Assembly (NCBI GenBank): GCA_944372345.1
Contig: CALVYT010000018.1
Span: forward strand, 1-64,000
DNA length: 64,000 nt
Direction: 5' to 3'
Source of the DNA: an uncultured Clostridia bacterium
GTDB taxonomy: Bacteria > Bacillota > Clostridia > Christensenellales > Pumilibacteraceae
Position numbers and translations under genes: made by a program
The notes under the pieces: model-generated
Seen by the model: only the letters and a program-made list of their open reading frames with translations
Database searches by the model: none
What the model was told of the DNA's origin: nothing
Shown here: in pieces, positions 7,676 to 16,473 of the stretch
How positions within the stretch are numbered: position 1 is the stretch's first letter
Layout of the letters: each line of letters opens with the position of its first letter

Positions 7676-7737
7676 AAGCTTACTCTCCTACTTACTATAG
7701 TACTACGGATTTTAACTGCAAATATAACAAAATTGAG

Positions 7738-7766
7738 TTGACATTATAGCGCAAATTCGCTATGAT
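7738..7766 (+). promoter_or_regulatory. Promoter with no protein-coding gene directly after it
   Basis: TTGACA at 7738-7743, a 17-bp spacer, TATGAT at 7761-7766. The next convincing gene starts at 8014 and has its own promoter. Confidence 0.75.
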
Positions 7767-7772
7767 TCGTAT

Positions 7773-7875
7773 GAAGTCGGATGATCTCGGGTCTATCCGA
7801 CGCCATTAAGTACGCCCTTGTATTTCCGCGGGGAGCTCGCGCCGTTGACAGGCAGAGCCTCCCTGCGCTTTTTTA
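7773..7875 (+). ncRNA. Candidate small RNA (~100 nt)
   Basis: Transcription from the 7738 promoter would start near 7773. The segment holds a hairpin with 7-bp stem GTCGGAT/ATCCGAC (about 7777-7803) and ends in a T6 run at 7868-7873 after a short CAGG/CCTG stem. No credible ORF is present (a 12-codon ATG frame at 7771 begins before the predicted start). The family is unknown. Confidence 0.35.
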
Positions 7876-7950
7876 TGCGCCCGCGCGGCAGTGCGGGCGA
7901 CACGATACGCGCACAAAACCGCACTCGCGCTCTTTTTTATCACATTCAAA

Positions 7951-7979
7951 TTGACAAACGCGCTTTTATATGATAATAT
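7951..7979 (+). promoter_or_regulatory. Promoter of the zinc-ribbon gene
   Basis: TTGACA at 7951-7956 with TAATAT at 7974-7979 (17-bp spacer) in an AT-rich run; other -10 choices nearby are possible. Confidence 0.65.
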
Positions 7980-8013
7980 ATATAAAATACGGCGTATGGT
8001 AAGGGAGGAGCAT

Positions 8014-8508
8014 ATGAAAGATCGTAATACGGGTAAAAAAGTCAGAACGAAACGGGCGAAACTCATAATGCGCATAGTCGGAGGGATCGTGGCGGCGGCA
8101 GGCATAGCTTTGTCCGTCGTCGGTATCATCAATTTCGTGAATTTCGATAACGGGCTGCGCTTTCTGCTGTTCGCGGGGCTTCCGATGACGATGGTAGGCA
8201 TATTCGTATTCATATTCAGCTTTCAGCGGGAAATGACGCGTTACGTCGTCAGTGAAGGAATGGCGGAACTCGCGCAGGCGCAGGCGCAGGCGACAGCCGC
8301 CGCGCAGGCGATGATCGGCGGAACGGTCTGCGAGTGCGGCGAGGTGAACGAAGCGGACAGCGTGTTCTGCAAAAAGTGCGGCAGACGGCTGCACGCGGTA
8401 TGCCCGAAGTGCGGAGCGACGGTAGACGCGGACTCGGCGTTCTGTAACAAGTGCGGCGCGCCGCTCGGCTCCGCCGACGGCGAGAACGACGGCGATAAAA
8501 ACTTATGA
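8014..8508 (+). CDS. Membrane protein with two C-terminal zinc ribbons
   Basis: The ATG at 8014 follows GGGAGGAG. The 164-residue protein has a basic N terminus (cytoplasmic), two membrane helices at about 22-45 and 52-75, an Ala/Gln-rich linker (AQAQAQATAAAQA), and two zinc ribbons: CECG...FCKKCG near 110-127 and CPKCG...FCNKCG near 133-151. This resembles double zinc-ribbon membrane proteins common in Firmicutes; no function is known. It is monocistronic, with its own promoter and terminator. Confidence 0.75.
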   Translation: MKDRNTGKKVRTKRAKLIMRIVGGIVAAAGIALSVVGIINFVNFDNGLRFLLFAGLPMTMVGIFVFIFSFQREMTRYVVSEGMAELAQAQAQATAAAQAMIGGTVCECGEVNEADSVFCKKCGRRLHAVCPKCGATVDADSAFCNKCGAPLGSADGENDGDKNL

Positions 8509-8512
8509 CGGA

Positions 8513-8537
8513 AAAACGGAGTTCTTCTCCGTTTTTT
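8513..8537 (+). terminator. Intrinsic terminator
   Basis: Stem AACGGAG (8515-8521)/CTCCGTT (8527-8533), loop TTCTT, then a T run. It is 7 nt after the zinc-ribbon gene. Confidence 0.85.
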
Positions 8538-8540
8538 CTT

Positions 8541-8569
8541 TTGACATACGGGCGGCATTATAGTATAAT
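8541..8569 (+). promoter_or_regulatory. Promoter, predicted leaderless start
   Basis: TTGACA 8541-8546, a 17-bp spacer, TATAAT 8564-8569. The predicted +1 is 8576, the A of the ATG of the regulator gene. No ribosome site. Confidence 0.9.
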
Positions 8570-8575
8570 ATACAT

Positions 8576-8950
8576 ATGAAGATCGAGCAGAGTGTCGAAG
8601 ATTATCTCGAAACGATATACGTCGTTTCCCGCACGGAGCCGCAGGTGCACCGCGCCGATCTCGCGCGCCGTCTCGGGGTTTCACAGCCCGCCGTCACCAA
8701 AGCAGTCAGAAAACTCAAAGATCTCGGTTATGTGGCGACGGAGGGAATGCATATATTCTTAACGGAGAGCGGTTTGTCGCGCGCGGAAAACGTCTACGAA
8801 AAGCACATAACGCTCCGCCGTTTTCTCGTCGCGCTCGGAGTGGGGGGTGACGCCGCGGAGCGCGACGCCTGCCTGATCGAGCATATCATAAGCGACGAAA
8901 CGTATGACGCGGTCAAACGCAGCCTTGCGGAAAGCGGGAACGAAGCGTGA
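8576..8950 (+). CDS. DtxR/MntR-family metal-dependent repressor
   Basis: The 124-residue protein has the N-terminal winged helix (SVEDYLETIYVV, RLGVSQPAVTKAVRKLKDLG) and the dimerisation/metal-binding helices with H..LRRFL.ALGV and DACLIEHIISDE, where Cys, Glu and His supply metal ligands in this family. It is short like MntR and lacks the SH3-like third domain. It lies directly before the feo operon, whose promoter region carries two matching palindromes, so iron is the likely signal, though Mn cannot be excluded. Start set by the leaderless promoter at 8541-8569. Confidence 0.9.
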   Translation: MKIEQSVEDYLETIYVVSRTEPQVHRADLARRLGVSQPAVTKAVRKLKDLGYVATEGMHIFLTESGLSRAENVYEKHITLRRFLVALGVGGDAAERDACLIEHIISDETYDAVKRSLAESGNEA

Positions 8951-9004
8951 TCCGACGCGGCGAGTTACGCGTCCGCGAGCGCGATATTTTCTGCGGGAAA
9001 TTTT

Positions 9005-9020
9005 ATTAACCGCAGCTAAT
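9005..9020 (+). promoter_or_regulatory. Palindromic operator candidate O1
   Basis: ATTAACC-GC-AGCTAAT, an imperfect palindrome ending 4 nt before the -35 box of the feo promoter. It shares its left arm with O2 at 9126. Confidence 0.6.
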
Positions 9021-9024
9021 TTAT

Positions 9025-9053
9025 TTGACAAGCATTTCGGCGTGTGTTATAAT
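9025..9053 (+). promoter_or_regulatory. Promoter of the feo operon
   Basis: TTGACA 9025-9030, a 17-bp spacer, TATAAT 9048-9053. The predicted leader to feoA is about 165 nt. Confidence 0.85.
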
Positions 9054-9125
9054 ATGTCCGTAAAACGCTTTCGGGAGCGGACGAACGATCGGGCGGATCG
9101 CCCGGTCGAAACAAACGCTAAAATA

Positions 9126-9141
9126 ATTAACCTTGGTTAAT
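9126..9141 (+). promoter_or_regulatory. Palindromic operator candidate O2
   Basis: ATTAACC-TT-GGTTAAT, 7-bp perfect arms, in the untranslated leader about 65 nt after the predicted start of transcription. Likely binding site of the DtxR-type repressor encoded upstream (inference from position and symmetry). Confidence 0.6.
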
Positions 9142-9225
9142 AAATTAGCGGCAAATGCGACGCTTTGAGCGGAAAACGGAGAAAGCGCTGCGAATGCGAC
9201 CCGATAAGCGGGGAACGGAGGAAGT

Positions 9226-9486
9226 ATGGCGATAAAGACTGTAAGTGAAATGCGTACCGGCGAGCGCGGTATAGTGGTGAACACGCGCGGCGAGGGCTGG
9301 ACGCGCAAACGGCTGCTCGATATGGGCGTGACGAAGAGCGCTCCCGTGATATTCCGTAAGAGCGCGCCGCTCGGCGATCCGATAGAGATCATACTGCGCG
9401 GTTACGCTCTGTCGCTCCGTAGAAAGGAGGCGGATCTCGTGGATGTGGAAATAACCGACGGCGGGAAGGAGGACGGCAAAAAATGA
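9226..9486 (+). CDS. feoA: Ferrous iron transport accessory protein FeoA
   Basis: The 86-residue SH3-like FeoA protein has EMRTGERGIVVN, RKRLLDMGV and the closing GYALSLRRKEADLVDVEI. FeoA works with FeoB in uptake of Fe(II). The start has a GGAGGA site 4 nt upstream of the ATG. It overlaps feoB by 4 nt, so the two are translationally coupled. Confidence 0.95.
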   Translation: MAIKTVSEMRTGERGIVVNTRGEGWTRKRLLDMGVTKSAPVIFRKSAPLGDPIEIILRGYALSLRRKEADLVDVEITDGGKEDGKK

Positions 9487-11759
9487 TAAGAGTGGCACTT
9501 GCGGGAAATCCCAACTGCGGAAAGACGATGCTGTTCAACGCTCTCACGGGGGCGACGGCGCACGTCGGCAACTGGCCGGGCGTGACGGTGGATAAGCGCG
9601 AAGGGACGTGCAAAAAGGGGAGCGAACCGTTCACGGTCGTCGATCTTCCCGGCATATATTCGCTCTCGCCGTACACTCCCGAAGAGGTCATCGCGAGGAA
9701 TTTCATTCTCGACAACAAGCCTGACTGCGTGGTGGACATTGTGGATTCGACCAATCTCGAACGCAATCTTTATCTGACCACGCAGCTTATGGAAATGGAC
9801 GTCCCCGTCGTCGTCGCGCTGAATATGGCGGACGAGCTGGAAAAGAACGGGGACAAGATAGACGTGAAGCTGCTCGAAGAGCGGCTGGGAATGCCGGTCG
9901 TCAGCGTTTCCGCGATGACGGGCAAGGGCGTTAAGGAACTGATAGACAGGACGCTCGCCGCGGCGAAGCGCAAGCGGCAGGGCGTGAGCGTGCTCGGGCG
10001 CACGCAGCTTGCTCCCGCGGTAGAGGAAGCCGCCGTGCGTCTGCGCGACGACGGTGTGAGCTCGCCGCTGTTTCACGCGATCAAACTCGCGGAGGGCGAC
10101 AGCCTGGAAAGCAAGAACCATAAAAAGACGGCGGCGTTCATCCGCAATTATATGCACGGAATGACGGACGCGACGTTCGGCGAGGACTGGGAAGCGTTCG
10201 TAGCCAACGCGCGTTACGATTACATAACGGACAATTATTCCCCCGCGCTCACTCGTAAGTCGGGCGAGGGCAGGAAGCTAAGACTTTCGGAAAAGATAGA
10301 CCGGGTGCTGACAAACAAGTGGGCGGGCATACCTCTTTTCGTTGTGATACTGTTCGTGATATTCCACGTTACCTTTTCCGAAAATCTCCTGTTCCTCGCT
10401 CCCGCGCTCGGCAGCGGCGGGGAGTGGACGATGTTCGGCGGCACCCCGTTCGAGGGGCTGTTCGCGTCGAGCGACGGAGTTTCTTCTCCGGGCGTGATAT
10501 TGCAGAAGCTGGTCGAGGGGCTGACGGGGCTGATCTCCGACGGCATAGGCGGAGCGATGGAATCGGGTAATGCCGCGCCGTGGGCGAGCGGGTTCGTCGT
10601 GGACGGCGTGCTCGGCGGACTGTTTGCGGTCATAGGTTTCCTGCCGCAGATACTGCTGCTGTTCCTGTTCTTCTCGCTCCTCGAAGACAGCGGATATATG
10701 GCGCGCGTGGCGTTTCTTCTCGACCGCATCTTCCGTCGTCTCGGACTTTCCGGGCGCGCGCTGATGCCGATGATAATGGGATTCGGATGCAGCGTCCCCG
10801 CGATGATAAACACGCGCACGCTCGCAGACGAAAAGGAGCGCACGGCTACGGTCAGGGTGATACCTTTCTTCTCGTGCGGAGCGAAACTGCCCATACTCGT
10901 CGGTTGCGCGGGCGCGCTCGTTTCCTCGTCGGGAATGGGCAACGCGGACGTGATAACGATGCTGATGTATCTGCTCGGCATAGTCGTCGCGCTCGTGTCC
11001 GTCATACTTATGCGCAGTACGACTATGCGCGGCGAACTGTCGCCGTTCATAATGGAACTGCCCAACTACCGCCGTCCCGGTTTTAAGAGCACTATGCTCC
11101 ACCTGTGGGACAAGGCGAAGCACTTCATCAAAAAGGCGTTCACCATCATACTCGCGTCCACGATAATCATCTGGTTCTTCTCTCACTTCACCTGGGACTG
11201 GCATTACGTCGCGGACGAAGAAATGGGAAGCAGCATACTCGCGTCCCTCGGCAAACTGATACAGCCTCTGTTTACGCCGCTCGGCTTCGGCTCGCAGCTC
11301 GCGGAGGGCGGCTGGGTGTTCGCCGTCGCGGCGATCACCGGGCTGGTGGCGAAGGAGAACGTCATTGCGACGTTCGGTACGCTCGCCACGGCGATAGCGG
11401 GACTGGGCGCGGCGGAGCTGGACGACGCGGGGATAAACGCGATAGAGGCGCTTATGGACGAAACGGGCATAGCGGGCGCGGCGCTGATAGCATTCATCGC
11501 GTTCAATATGCTGACGATCCCCTGTTTTGCGGCGGTCGCTACGGCGCGCGGCGAACTCTCCAAAAAGCATTTCCGCTGGACTCTGCTGTTCTGGCTGGCG
11601 TCAAGCTACATAACGTCGTCTATGGTCTATACGATCGGCGCGGTGTGGTGGACGCTGTTCTTCTGGCTGCTCGCGTGGGCTGCGGCGGTGACCGTCATCG
11701 TGCTTGTGAACAGACGTCTGAAAAAGAAGAACGAACAAAATAAGATCAAGACCGCCTGA
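9483..11759 (+). CDS. feoB: Ferrous iron transporter FeoB
   Basis: The 758-residue protein has an N-terminal GTPase domain with G1 GNPNCGKT (residue 8), G3 DLPG (about 57) and G4 NMAD (about 117), a helical GDI-like region, and a C-terminal membrane domain with the Gate motifs around GFGCSVPAMINTRTL and FFSCGAKLPIL, both with the conserved Cys. This is the main inner-membrane Fe(II) permease of anaerobes. It is followed after 19 nt by the small Cys-rich FeoB partner. Expression is likely repressed by the DtxR-type regulator when iron is plentiful. Confidence 0.97.
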   Translation: MIRVALAGNPNCGKTMLFNALTGATAHVGNWPGVTVDKREGTCKKGSEPFTVVDLPGIYSLSPYTPEEVIARNFILDNKPDCVVDIVDSTNLERNLYLTTQLMEMDVPVVVALNMADELEKNGDKIDVKLLEERLGMPVVSVSAMTGKGVKELIDRTLAAAKRKRQGVSVLGRTQLAPAVEEAAVRLRDDGVSSPLFHAIKLAEGDSLESKNHKKTAAFIRNYMHGMTDATFGEDWEAFVANARYDYITDNYSPALTRKSGEGRKLRLSEKIDRVLTNKWAGIPLFVVILFVIFHVTFSENLLFLAPALGSGGEWTMFGGTPFEGLFASSDGVSSPGVILQKLVEGLTGLISDGIGGAMESGNAAPWASGFVVDGVLGGLFAVIGFLPQILLLFLFFSLLEDSGYMARVAFLLDRIFRRLGLSGRALMPMIMGFGCSVPAMINTRTLADEKERTATVRVIPFFSCGAKLPILVGCAGALVSSSGMGNADVITMLMYLLGIVVALVSVILMRSTTMRGELSPFIMELPNYRRPGFKSTMLHLWDKAKHFIKKAFTIILASTIIIWFFSHFTWDWHYVADEEMGSSILASLGKLIQPLFTPLGFGSQLAEGGWVFAVAAITGLVAKENVIATFGTLATAIAGLGAAELDDAGINAIEALMDETGIAGAALIAFIAFNMLTIPCFAAVATARGELSKKHFRWTLLFWLASSYITSSMVYTIGAVWWTLFFWLLAWAAAVTVIVLVNRRLKKKNEQNKIKTA

Positions 11760-11778
11760 CGCGACAAAGGAGACGCAT

Positions 11779-11949
11779 ATGGGAGTTATCGAAATACTCG
11801 TCATCATAGGAGCCGCGCTCGTCGTAGCGCTCGTTATCGGCATCGCCGTGTGGCGCAGAGCGACGGGGAAAAAGAGCGGCTGCGGCTGCGACTGCTCGCA
11901 CTGCGCGGGCTGCCGCTCCTCCGGAAAAAAGAAGAACGACAGGATATAA
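11779..11949 (+). CDS. FeoB-associated Cys-rich membrane protein
   Basis: A 56-residue protein with one membrane helix (residues 4-26) followed by a basic stretch and a cluster CGCDCSHCAGC (five Cys and one His), then a lysine-rich tail. This matches the FeoB-associated Cys-rich family found after feoB in Clostridia; a role in handing over iron is proposed but unproven. The start ATG follows AAAGGAG at good spacing and lies 19 nt after feoB. Confidence 0.9.
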   Translation: MGVIEILVIIGAALVVALVIGIAVWRRATGKKSGCGCDCSHCAGCRSSGKKKNDRI

Positions 11950-11996
11950 CGGCCGGCGCCTTTATATAAAATTCATCATCAAATACTCTTCGGGAG

Positions 11997-12024
11997 AGCG
12001 CGGACATATGCTGCCGCGCTTTTC
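11997..12024 (+). terminator. Intrinsic terminator of the feo operon
   Basis: Stem AGCGCGG (11997-12003)/CCGCGCT (12014-12020), followed by TTTTC. Confidence 0.75.
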
Positions 12025-12048
12025 CTTTGCCGCCGATTTTGCAATGAG

Positions 12049-12077
12049 TTGACAATTGCCGCCCGCGCGGGTATAAT
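12049..12077 (+). promoter_or_regulatory. Promoter, predicted leaderless start of polA
   Basis: TTGACA 12049-12054, a 17-bp spacer, TATAAT 12072-12077. The expected +1 coincides with the A of ATG at 12084. Confidence 0.92.
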
Positions 12078-12083
12078 AATGTT

Positions 12084-14627
12084 ATGGAACTCAAAGACGA
12101 ACTCGTGCTCATAGACGGAAACAGCCTGATCAACCGGGCTTTTTACGCGCTGCCGCTGCTGACGGGTAAGGACGGCGGATATACCAATGCCGTATACGGT
12201 TTCGCGAATATGCTCGTGCGGCTCATCGACGAATATGCGCCGAAGTATATCGCCGTGGCGTTCGATATGAAGGCGAAAACCTTCCGCCACAATATGTACG
12301 ACGGGTATAAGGCGACGCGCAAGGGAATGCCCGACGAACTCGCTTCGCAGCTGCCGCTTCTTAAAGAGATGCTGGATAAAATGGGGATACGGTATATCGA
12401 AAAAGAGGGCATAGAGGCGGACGACATCATAGGCACTCTCGCGGCGCGCCACCCGATAAGGACGTATATACTGACGGGCGACCGCGACAGCTTCCAGCTC
12501 GTCACCGACAGCACGACGGTGCTGTTCACCCGCAAAGGGATCTCCGAAGTGGACGTGATGACTCCCGTAACGCTGAAAGAGCGCACGAGGCTTATGCCGT
12601 CGCAGATAGTGGACTACAAGGCGCTCGCGGGCGACGCGTCGGACAACATACCCGGCGTCCCGGGGATAGGCGACAAAAAAGCGACGGATCTGCTCTGCCG
12701 CTACGGATCGGTCGCGGGGATATACGCGCACCTCGACGAGTTGACCGCCAAGCAGCGCGAGTTTCTCGAAAACGGCAGACAGTCGTGCGAAATGTCGTAT
12801 GTACTCGCGTTGATAAAGACGGACTGCGACGTCGACGTCCCGATAAGCGAACTGACGTACCGCTTCCCGTTCTCGAACGAGGTGATGGAGTTCTTCGAGC
12901 GGCTGGATTTCAAGTCGCTCTCCCGCCGCTCCGAACTGTTCGGCGAAAGCGTGAAGTCGGCTTCGGTATACGACAACGCAATAAGGACGGAAGTCAGAGG
13001 CGCGGGGGAGATCGCCGCCGCGCTGTCAGGCGCGCGGTCGTTCGGGTTTGCGCTGACTGACGGAAAACTCTCCGTATCGCCCGACGGCGCGCACCAGTAC
13101 GACTTGCCGCTCCGCGTCGACCTGCTCTCGGACGCGCCCGACGAAAAGACGGCGGTAGCCGCGATAGCGGATAAACTGTCCGATCCGGGCGTGACTAAAT
13201 ACGTCTACGACTCGAAGTCGGTGATGACGCGGCTCGCGGAGAACGGTGCGGCGCTTTCCGGCTGCGAGGACGTCGCGCTGATGGAATATCTCGCAAAGCC
13301 CAATTTCAAATACTCCTCGGCGGAAGGCTTTGCCGAAACGCTGGGACTGAATGCGGATTCGTCCGCCGCCGCGCTCGTACAGGGCGGAAAGGCGCTGCTT
13401 GACTTTCTCGACCGTCAGAATATGACGGAGCTTTACCGCGGTATGGAACTGCCGCTTGCCGCCGTGCTGTACGATATGCAGAAGACGGGTTTTCTGCTCG
13501 ACCTTGAGCTGCTCGGGCAATTAAAAGTCAAATACGCGGCTCTCGAAGAGGAAACGGCGGAGAAGATATATTCGCTTGCGGGCAAGCGGGTGAATCTCAA
13601 CTCGCCCAAGCAGCTTGCCGCGCTGCTGTTCGACGAACTCGGCATAGAATATCCCAAGAAGAAACATCAGGAGCGTTCGACATCCGCCGAGATACTCTTG
13701 CAGATACGGGACAAGCACCCGATAGTGAACGAGATAATAAGATACCGTTTCATCTCCAAGATAAAGTCCACATACCTCGAAGGACTGAGCAAGGTGGCGG
13801 GCGCGGACGGCATAGTCCACACCGAATTCAATCAGATGCAGACGTCGACGGGCAGGCTTTCCAGTTCCGAGCCCAATCTGCAGAATATCCCCGTGCGCGA
13901 GGACGAGGGCAAGGCGCTGCGCGCGCTGTTCGTCGCGAGAGAGGGACATCTGCTCGTCAATGCCGACTACTCGCAGATAGAACTGCGCGTTATGGCTCAT
14001 CTGTCGGGCGACGAAAACCTCATCGCCGCGTACAGAGCGGGCGCGGACATCCACTCCGCCGTCGCGAGGGAACTGTTCGGCACGGAGCAACCGTCGGAGC
14101 ACGACCGCCGCGTCGCCAAAACGGTCAACTTCGGCATAATCTACGGAATGAGCGCCTACGGGCTCGCCGAGCGGCTGGGCATAAACACCAAACAAGCGAA
14201 AGAATATATAGACAGATATTTCGAGCGTTATCCGCGCGTCAGGGAATACCTCGATGAGGTCGTGGAGCGCGCTCGCGAAAAAGGGTACGCGGAGAGCCTG
14301 TTCGGCAGGCGCAGGGTGATAGCCGAACTCAAAGCGACGGACTTCCGCCGCCGCGGTTTCGGCGAGCGCGCGGCGATGAATATGCCGCTGCAATCGACGG
14401 CGGCGGACATCATCAAGATCGCTATGCTGAAAGTGTATAACGCGCTGCGCGGTATGCGCACGAAGCTGATACTGCAGGTGCACGACGAACTTATCCTCGA
14501 TGCGCCCGAGGACGAGGCGGACGAGGCGGCGGCGCTGCTCAAACGCGAAATGGAGAGCGCGGTCGAGCTGAAAGTTCCGCTCGTGGTGTCCGTCAACAAA
14601 GGCAAAAGCTGGTACGACTGCAAATAA
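12084..14627 (+). CDS. polA: DNA polymerase I
   Basis: The 847-residue protein has an N-terminal 5'-3' exonuclease domain (LIDGNSLINRAFYAL, GIEADDIIGTL, GDRDSFQLV), a middle 3'-5' exonuclease-like domain lacking the DxE metal-binding residues, and a complete family A polymerase domain (ADYSQIELRVMAHLSGDE about 630, RRVAKTVNFGIIYGMSAYGL about 672, VHDELILDAP about 800). Proofreading is therefore probably absent, as in other Firmicutes Pol I. It acts in Okazaki fragment maturation and repair. uvrC starts 7 nt downstream, so the pair probably forms a repair operon. Confidence 0.97.
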   Translation: MELKDELVLIDGNSLINRAFYALPLLTGKDGGYTNAVYGFANMLVRLIDEYAPKYIAVAFDMKAKTFRHNMYDGYKATRKGMPDELASQLPLLKEMLDKMGIRYIEKEGIEADDIIGTLAARHPIRTYILTGDRDSFQLVTDSTTVLFTRKGISEVDVMTPVTLKERTRLMPSQIVDYKALAGDASDNIPGVPGIGDKKATDLLCRYGSVAGIYAHLDELTAKQREFLENGRQSCEMSYVLALIKTDCDVDVPISELTYRFPFSNEVMEFFERLDFKSLSRRSELFGESVKSASVYDNAIRTEVRGAGEIAAALSGARSFGFALTDGKLSVSPDGAHQYDLPLRVDLLSDAPDEKTAVAAIADKLSDPGVTKYVYDSKSVMTRLAENGAALSGCEDVALMEYLAKPNFKYSSAEGFAETLGLNADSSAAALVQGGKALLDFLDRQNMTELYRGMELPLAAVLYDMQKTGFLLDLELLGQLKVKYAALEEETAEKIYSLAGKRVNLNSPKQLAALLFDELGIEYPKKKHQERSTSAEILLQIRDKHPIVNEIIRYRFISKIKSTYLEGLSKVAGADGIVHTEFNQMQTSTGRLSSSEPNLQNIPVREDEGKALRALFVAREGHLLVNADYSQIELRVMAHLSGDENLIAAYRAGADIHSAVARELFGTEQPSEHDRRVAKTVNFGIIYGMSAYGLAERLGINTKQAKEYIDRYFERYPRVREYLDEVVERAREKGYAESLFGRRRVIAELKATDFRRRGFGERAAMNMPLQSTAADIIKIAMLKVYNALRGMRTKLILQVHDELILDAPEDEADEAAALLKREMESAVELKVPLVVSVNKGKSWYDCK

Positions 14628-14634
14628 AGGAAAT

Positions 14635-16473
14635 ATGTTCAACGCGGCGAAAGTAGAACCGAAGATAAAGGAACTTCCCGAAAAACCGGGCGTGTATATA
14701 ATGAAAGACGCGCGCGGCGAGATCATCTACGTCGGAAAAGCGGTCATACTCAAACGCCGCGTGACGCAGTATTTTCGCTCGTCTCCCAAGCCCGCGAAAG
14801 TGCAGGCGATGGTGGACAACGTCGACGATTTCGAGTATATAGTAACGCTGACGGAAGCGGACGCGCTCGTGCTCGAATCCACGCTGATCAAAAAGCATAT
14901 GCCGCGCTACAACATACTGCTCAAAGACGACAAGGGGCAGGCGGCGTATATCCGCATAGACCTGCGCGAAAGATTTCCCAATATGGAAGTGACCCGTCAC
15001 CCCAAGCGCGACGGCGCGAAATATTTCGGACCGTTCGGCGCGGCGCTGACGGCGAAAGGAATGGTGAGCGTGATTAAATCCGTTTACGGCGTGCGCACCT
15101 GTCCGCGCGCGATGCGGGCGAAGCGGGAGTGCCTCGACTGGCACATAGGCTTGTGCCTCGCGCCGTGTACGGGCGCGGTGACCGCGGAAAAGTATGCCGA
15201 TGCCGTCGGCGGCGCGGTGGATTTTCTGTCGGGCAGGGACGATACCGCGCAGAAGATACTTGCCGAAAAAATGGCGGAGGCGGCGGAAGCGGAGGACTTC
15301 GAGCGCGCGATAAAATACCGCGGACTGCTCGCGGGGATCAAGGCGATGAACGAGCGCACGCTCGCCGACCTTTCGGTGGAGGATTCCGACTATTTCGGTT
15401 ATGCGACGGACGGCATACGTTCCGCCGTTTCCGTCATGCCCGTGCGCGGCAATAAGCTGTTTCCGGCGGGCAATTATCCGTCCGCCGACGCAGGCGAGGA
15501 CGGCGAAGCGCTCGCGTCGTTCATAATGCAGTATTACGAGGACAAGCCTATCCCCGTCGCCGTATTCACGAACATTCCCGTTTCCGCGGAAGCTCTTGAA
15601 GCGTGCCTTGCGGAGCGCCGCGGCGGACCGGTGCACGTTCGCACGCCCGCGCGTGGGATGCGGCGCGATCTCGTGCGCACGGCGGAGGAGAACGCCCGCG
15701 AATGTATGGAAAAGGCGGCGGACGCGCAGCTGCGCGAGCGCGAGCGCACGTTCGGCGCGTGCGATATGCTGTGCGAGCGGCTGGGGCTGAAAAGCGCGCG
15801 CAGGATAGAGTGCTACGACATCTCGCACATTTCGGGTACGGATAAGGTCGCGAGCGGAGTGTGCTTCATAAACGGCGCGAAAGCGGCGGGCGAATACCGC
15901 AAATACCGCATAAAGACGGTGGAAGGCAACGACGACTTCCACTGTATGGCGGAGGTGCTGACGCGCCGCCTCGCGCGCGCGAAAGCGGGGGACGTCAAGT
16001 TCGCCGAACTGCCCGATCTCATCGTCATAGACGGCGGCAAGGGTCAGCTCCACGCGGCGCACGCCGTGATGAAAGAGGCGGGATTCGACATCCCTATGGT
16101 GGGGCTCGCCAAACGCGAGGAAGAGGTGTTCACGACGCATTCGCCCGATCCCGTCATATTCTCGCGTGACAGCGCCGCGCTCAAACTGTTGCAGCGGGTG
16201 CGCGACGAGGCGCACCGTTTCGCGATAACCTACCACCGCAAGTCGCGGATGAAACACATAAACACCGAACTCGCGTCCATTCCCGGCATAGGCGAAAAGA
16301 AGTGCAAACTGCTGCTCAAAGCATACGGTTCGGTAGAGAAGATACGCAGTCTGCCCCTCGAAGCGCTGGAAACGACGGCGGGTATGACCAAGCCTTCCGC
16401 GCTCGCCGTATACGAGCATTTTCACGGCAAAGCGGACGCCGCGCCGCATACGGAAACGCAGGGAGGCGGATGA
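14635..16473 (+). CDS. uvrC: Excinuclease ABC subunit C
   Basis: The 612-residue protein has an N-terminal GIY-YIG nuclease (KPGVYIMKDARGEIIYVGKA, residues 16-35), a UVR interaction domain near residue 210, the RNase-H-like nuclease core (ECYDISHISGTDKVAS; LIVIDGGKGQL) and a C-terminal helix-hairpin-helix (IPGIGEKKCKLLLKAYGS). It makes both incisions in nucleotide excision repair with UvrAB; uvrA lies elsewhere in this window at 34802. It overlaps the next gene by 4 nt. Confidence 0.97.
   Translation: MFNAAKVEPKIKELPEKPGVYIMKDARGEIIYVGKAVILKRRVTQYFRSSPKPAKVQAMVDNVDDFEYIVTLTEADALVLESTLIKKHMPRYNILLKDDKGQAAYIRIDLRERFPNMEVTRHPKRDGAKYFGPFGAALTAKGMVSVIKSVYGVRTCPRAMRAKRECLDWHIGLCLAPCTGAVTAEKYADAVGGAVDFLSGRDDTAQKILAEKMAEAAEAEDFERAIKYRGLLAGIKAMNERTLADLSVEDSDYFGYATDGIRSAVSVMPVRGNKLFPAGNYPSADAGEDGEALASFIMQYYEDKPIPVAVFTNIPVSAEALEACLAERRGGPVHVRTPARGMRRDLVRTAEENARECMEKAADAQLRERERTFGACDMLCERLGLKSARRIECYDISHISGTDKVASGVCFINGAKAAGEYRKYRIKTVEGNDDFHCMAEVLTRRLARAKAGDVKFAELPDLIVIDGGKGQLHAAHAVMKEAGFDIPMVGLAKREEEVFTTHSPDPVIFSRDSAALKLLQRVRDEAHRFAITYHRKSRMKHINTELASIPGIGEKKCKLLLKAYGSVEKIRSLPLEALETTAGMTKPSALAVYEHFHGKADAAPHTETQGGG

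Noticed and set aside
7771-7809. 12-codon leaderless peptide after the 7738 promoter
   Set aside because: The ATG starts about 2 nt before the predicted transcription start, unlike the seven leaderless genes. A small RNA explains the region better.
9054-9140. 28-codon frame after the feo promoter
   Set aside because: Its ATG touches the -10 box, so it would not be transcribed, and it ends inside the palindromic operator; no ribosome site.
12084-14627. Loss of proofreading in polA as a novelty
   Set aside because: A degenerate 3'-5' exonuclease domain is normal in many Firmicutes Pol I enzymes.
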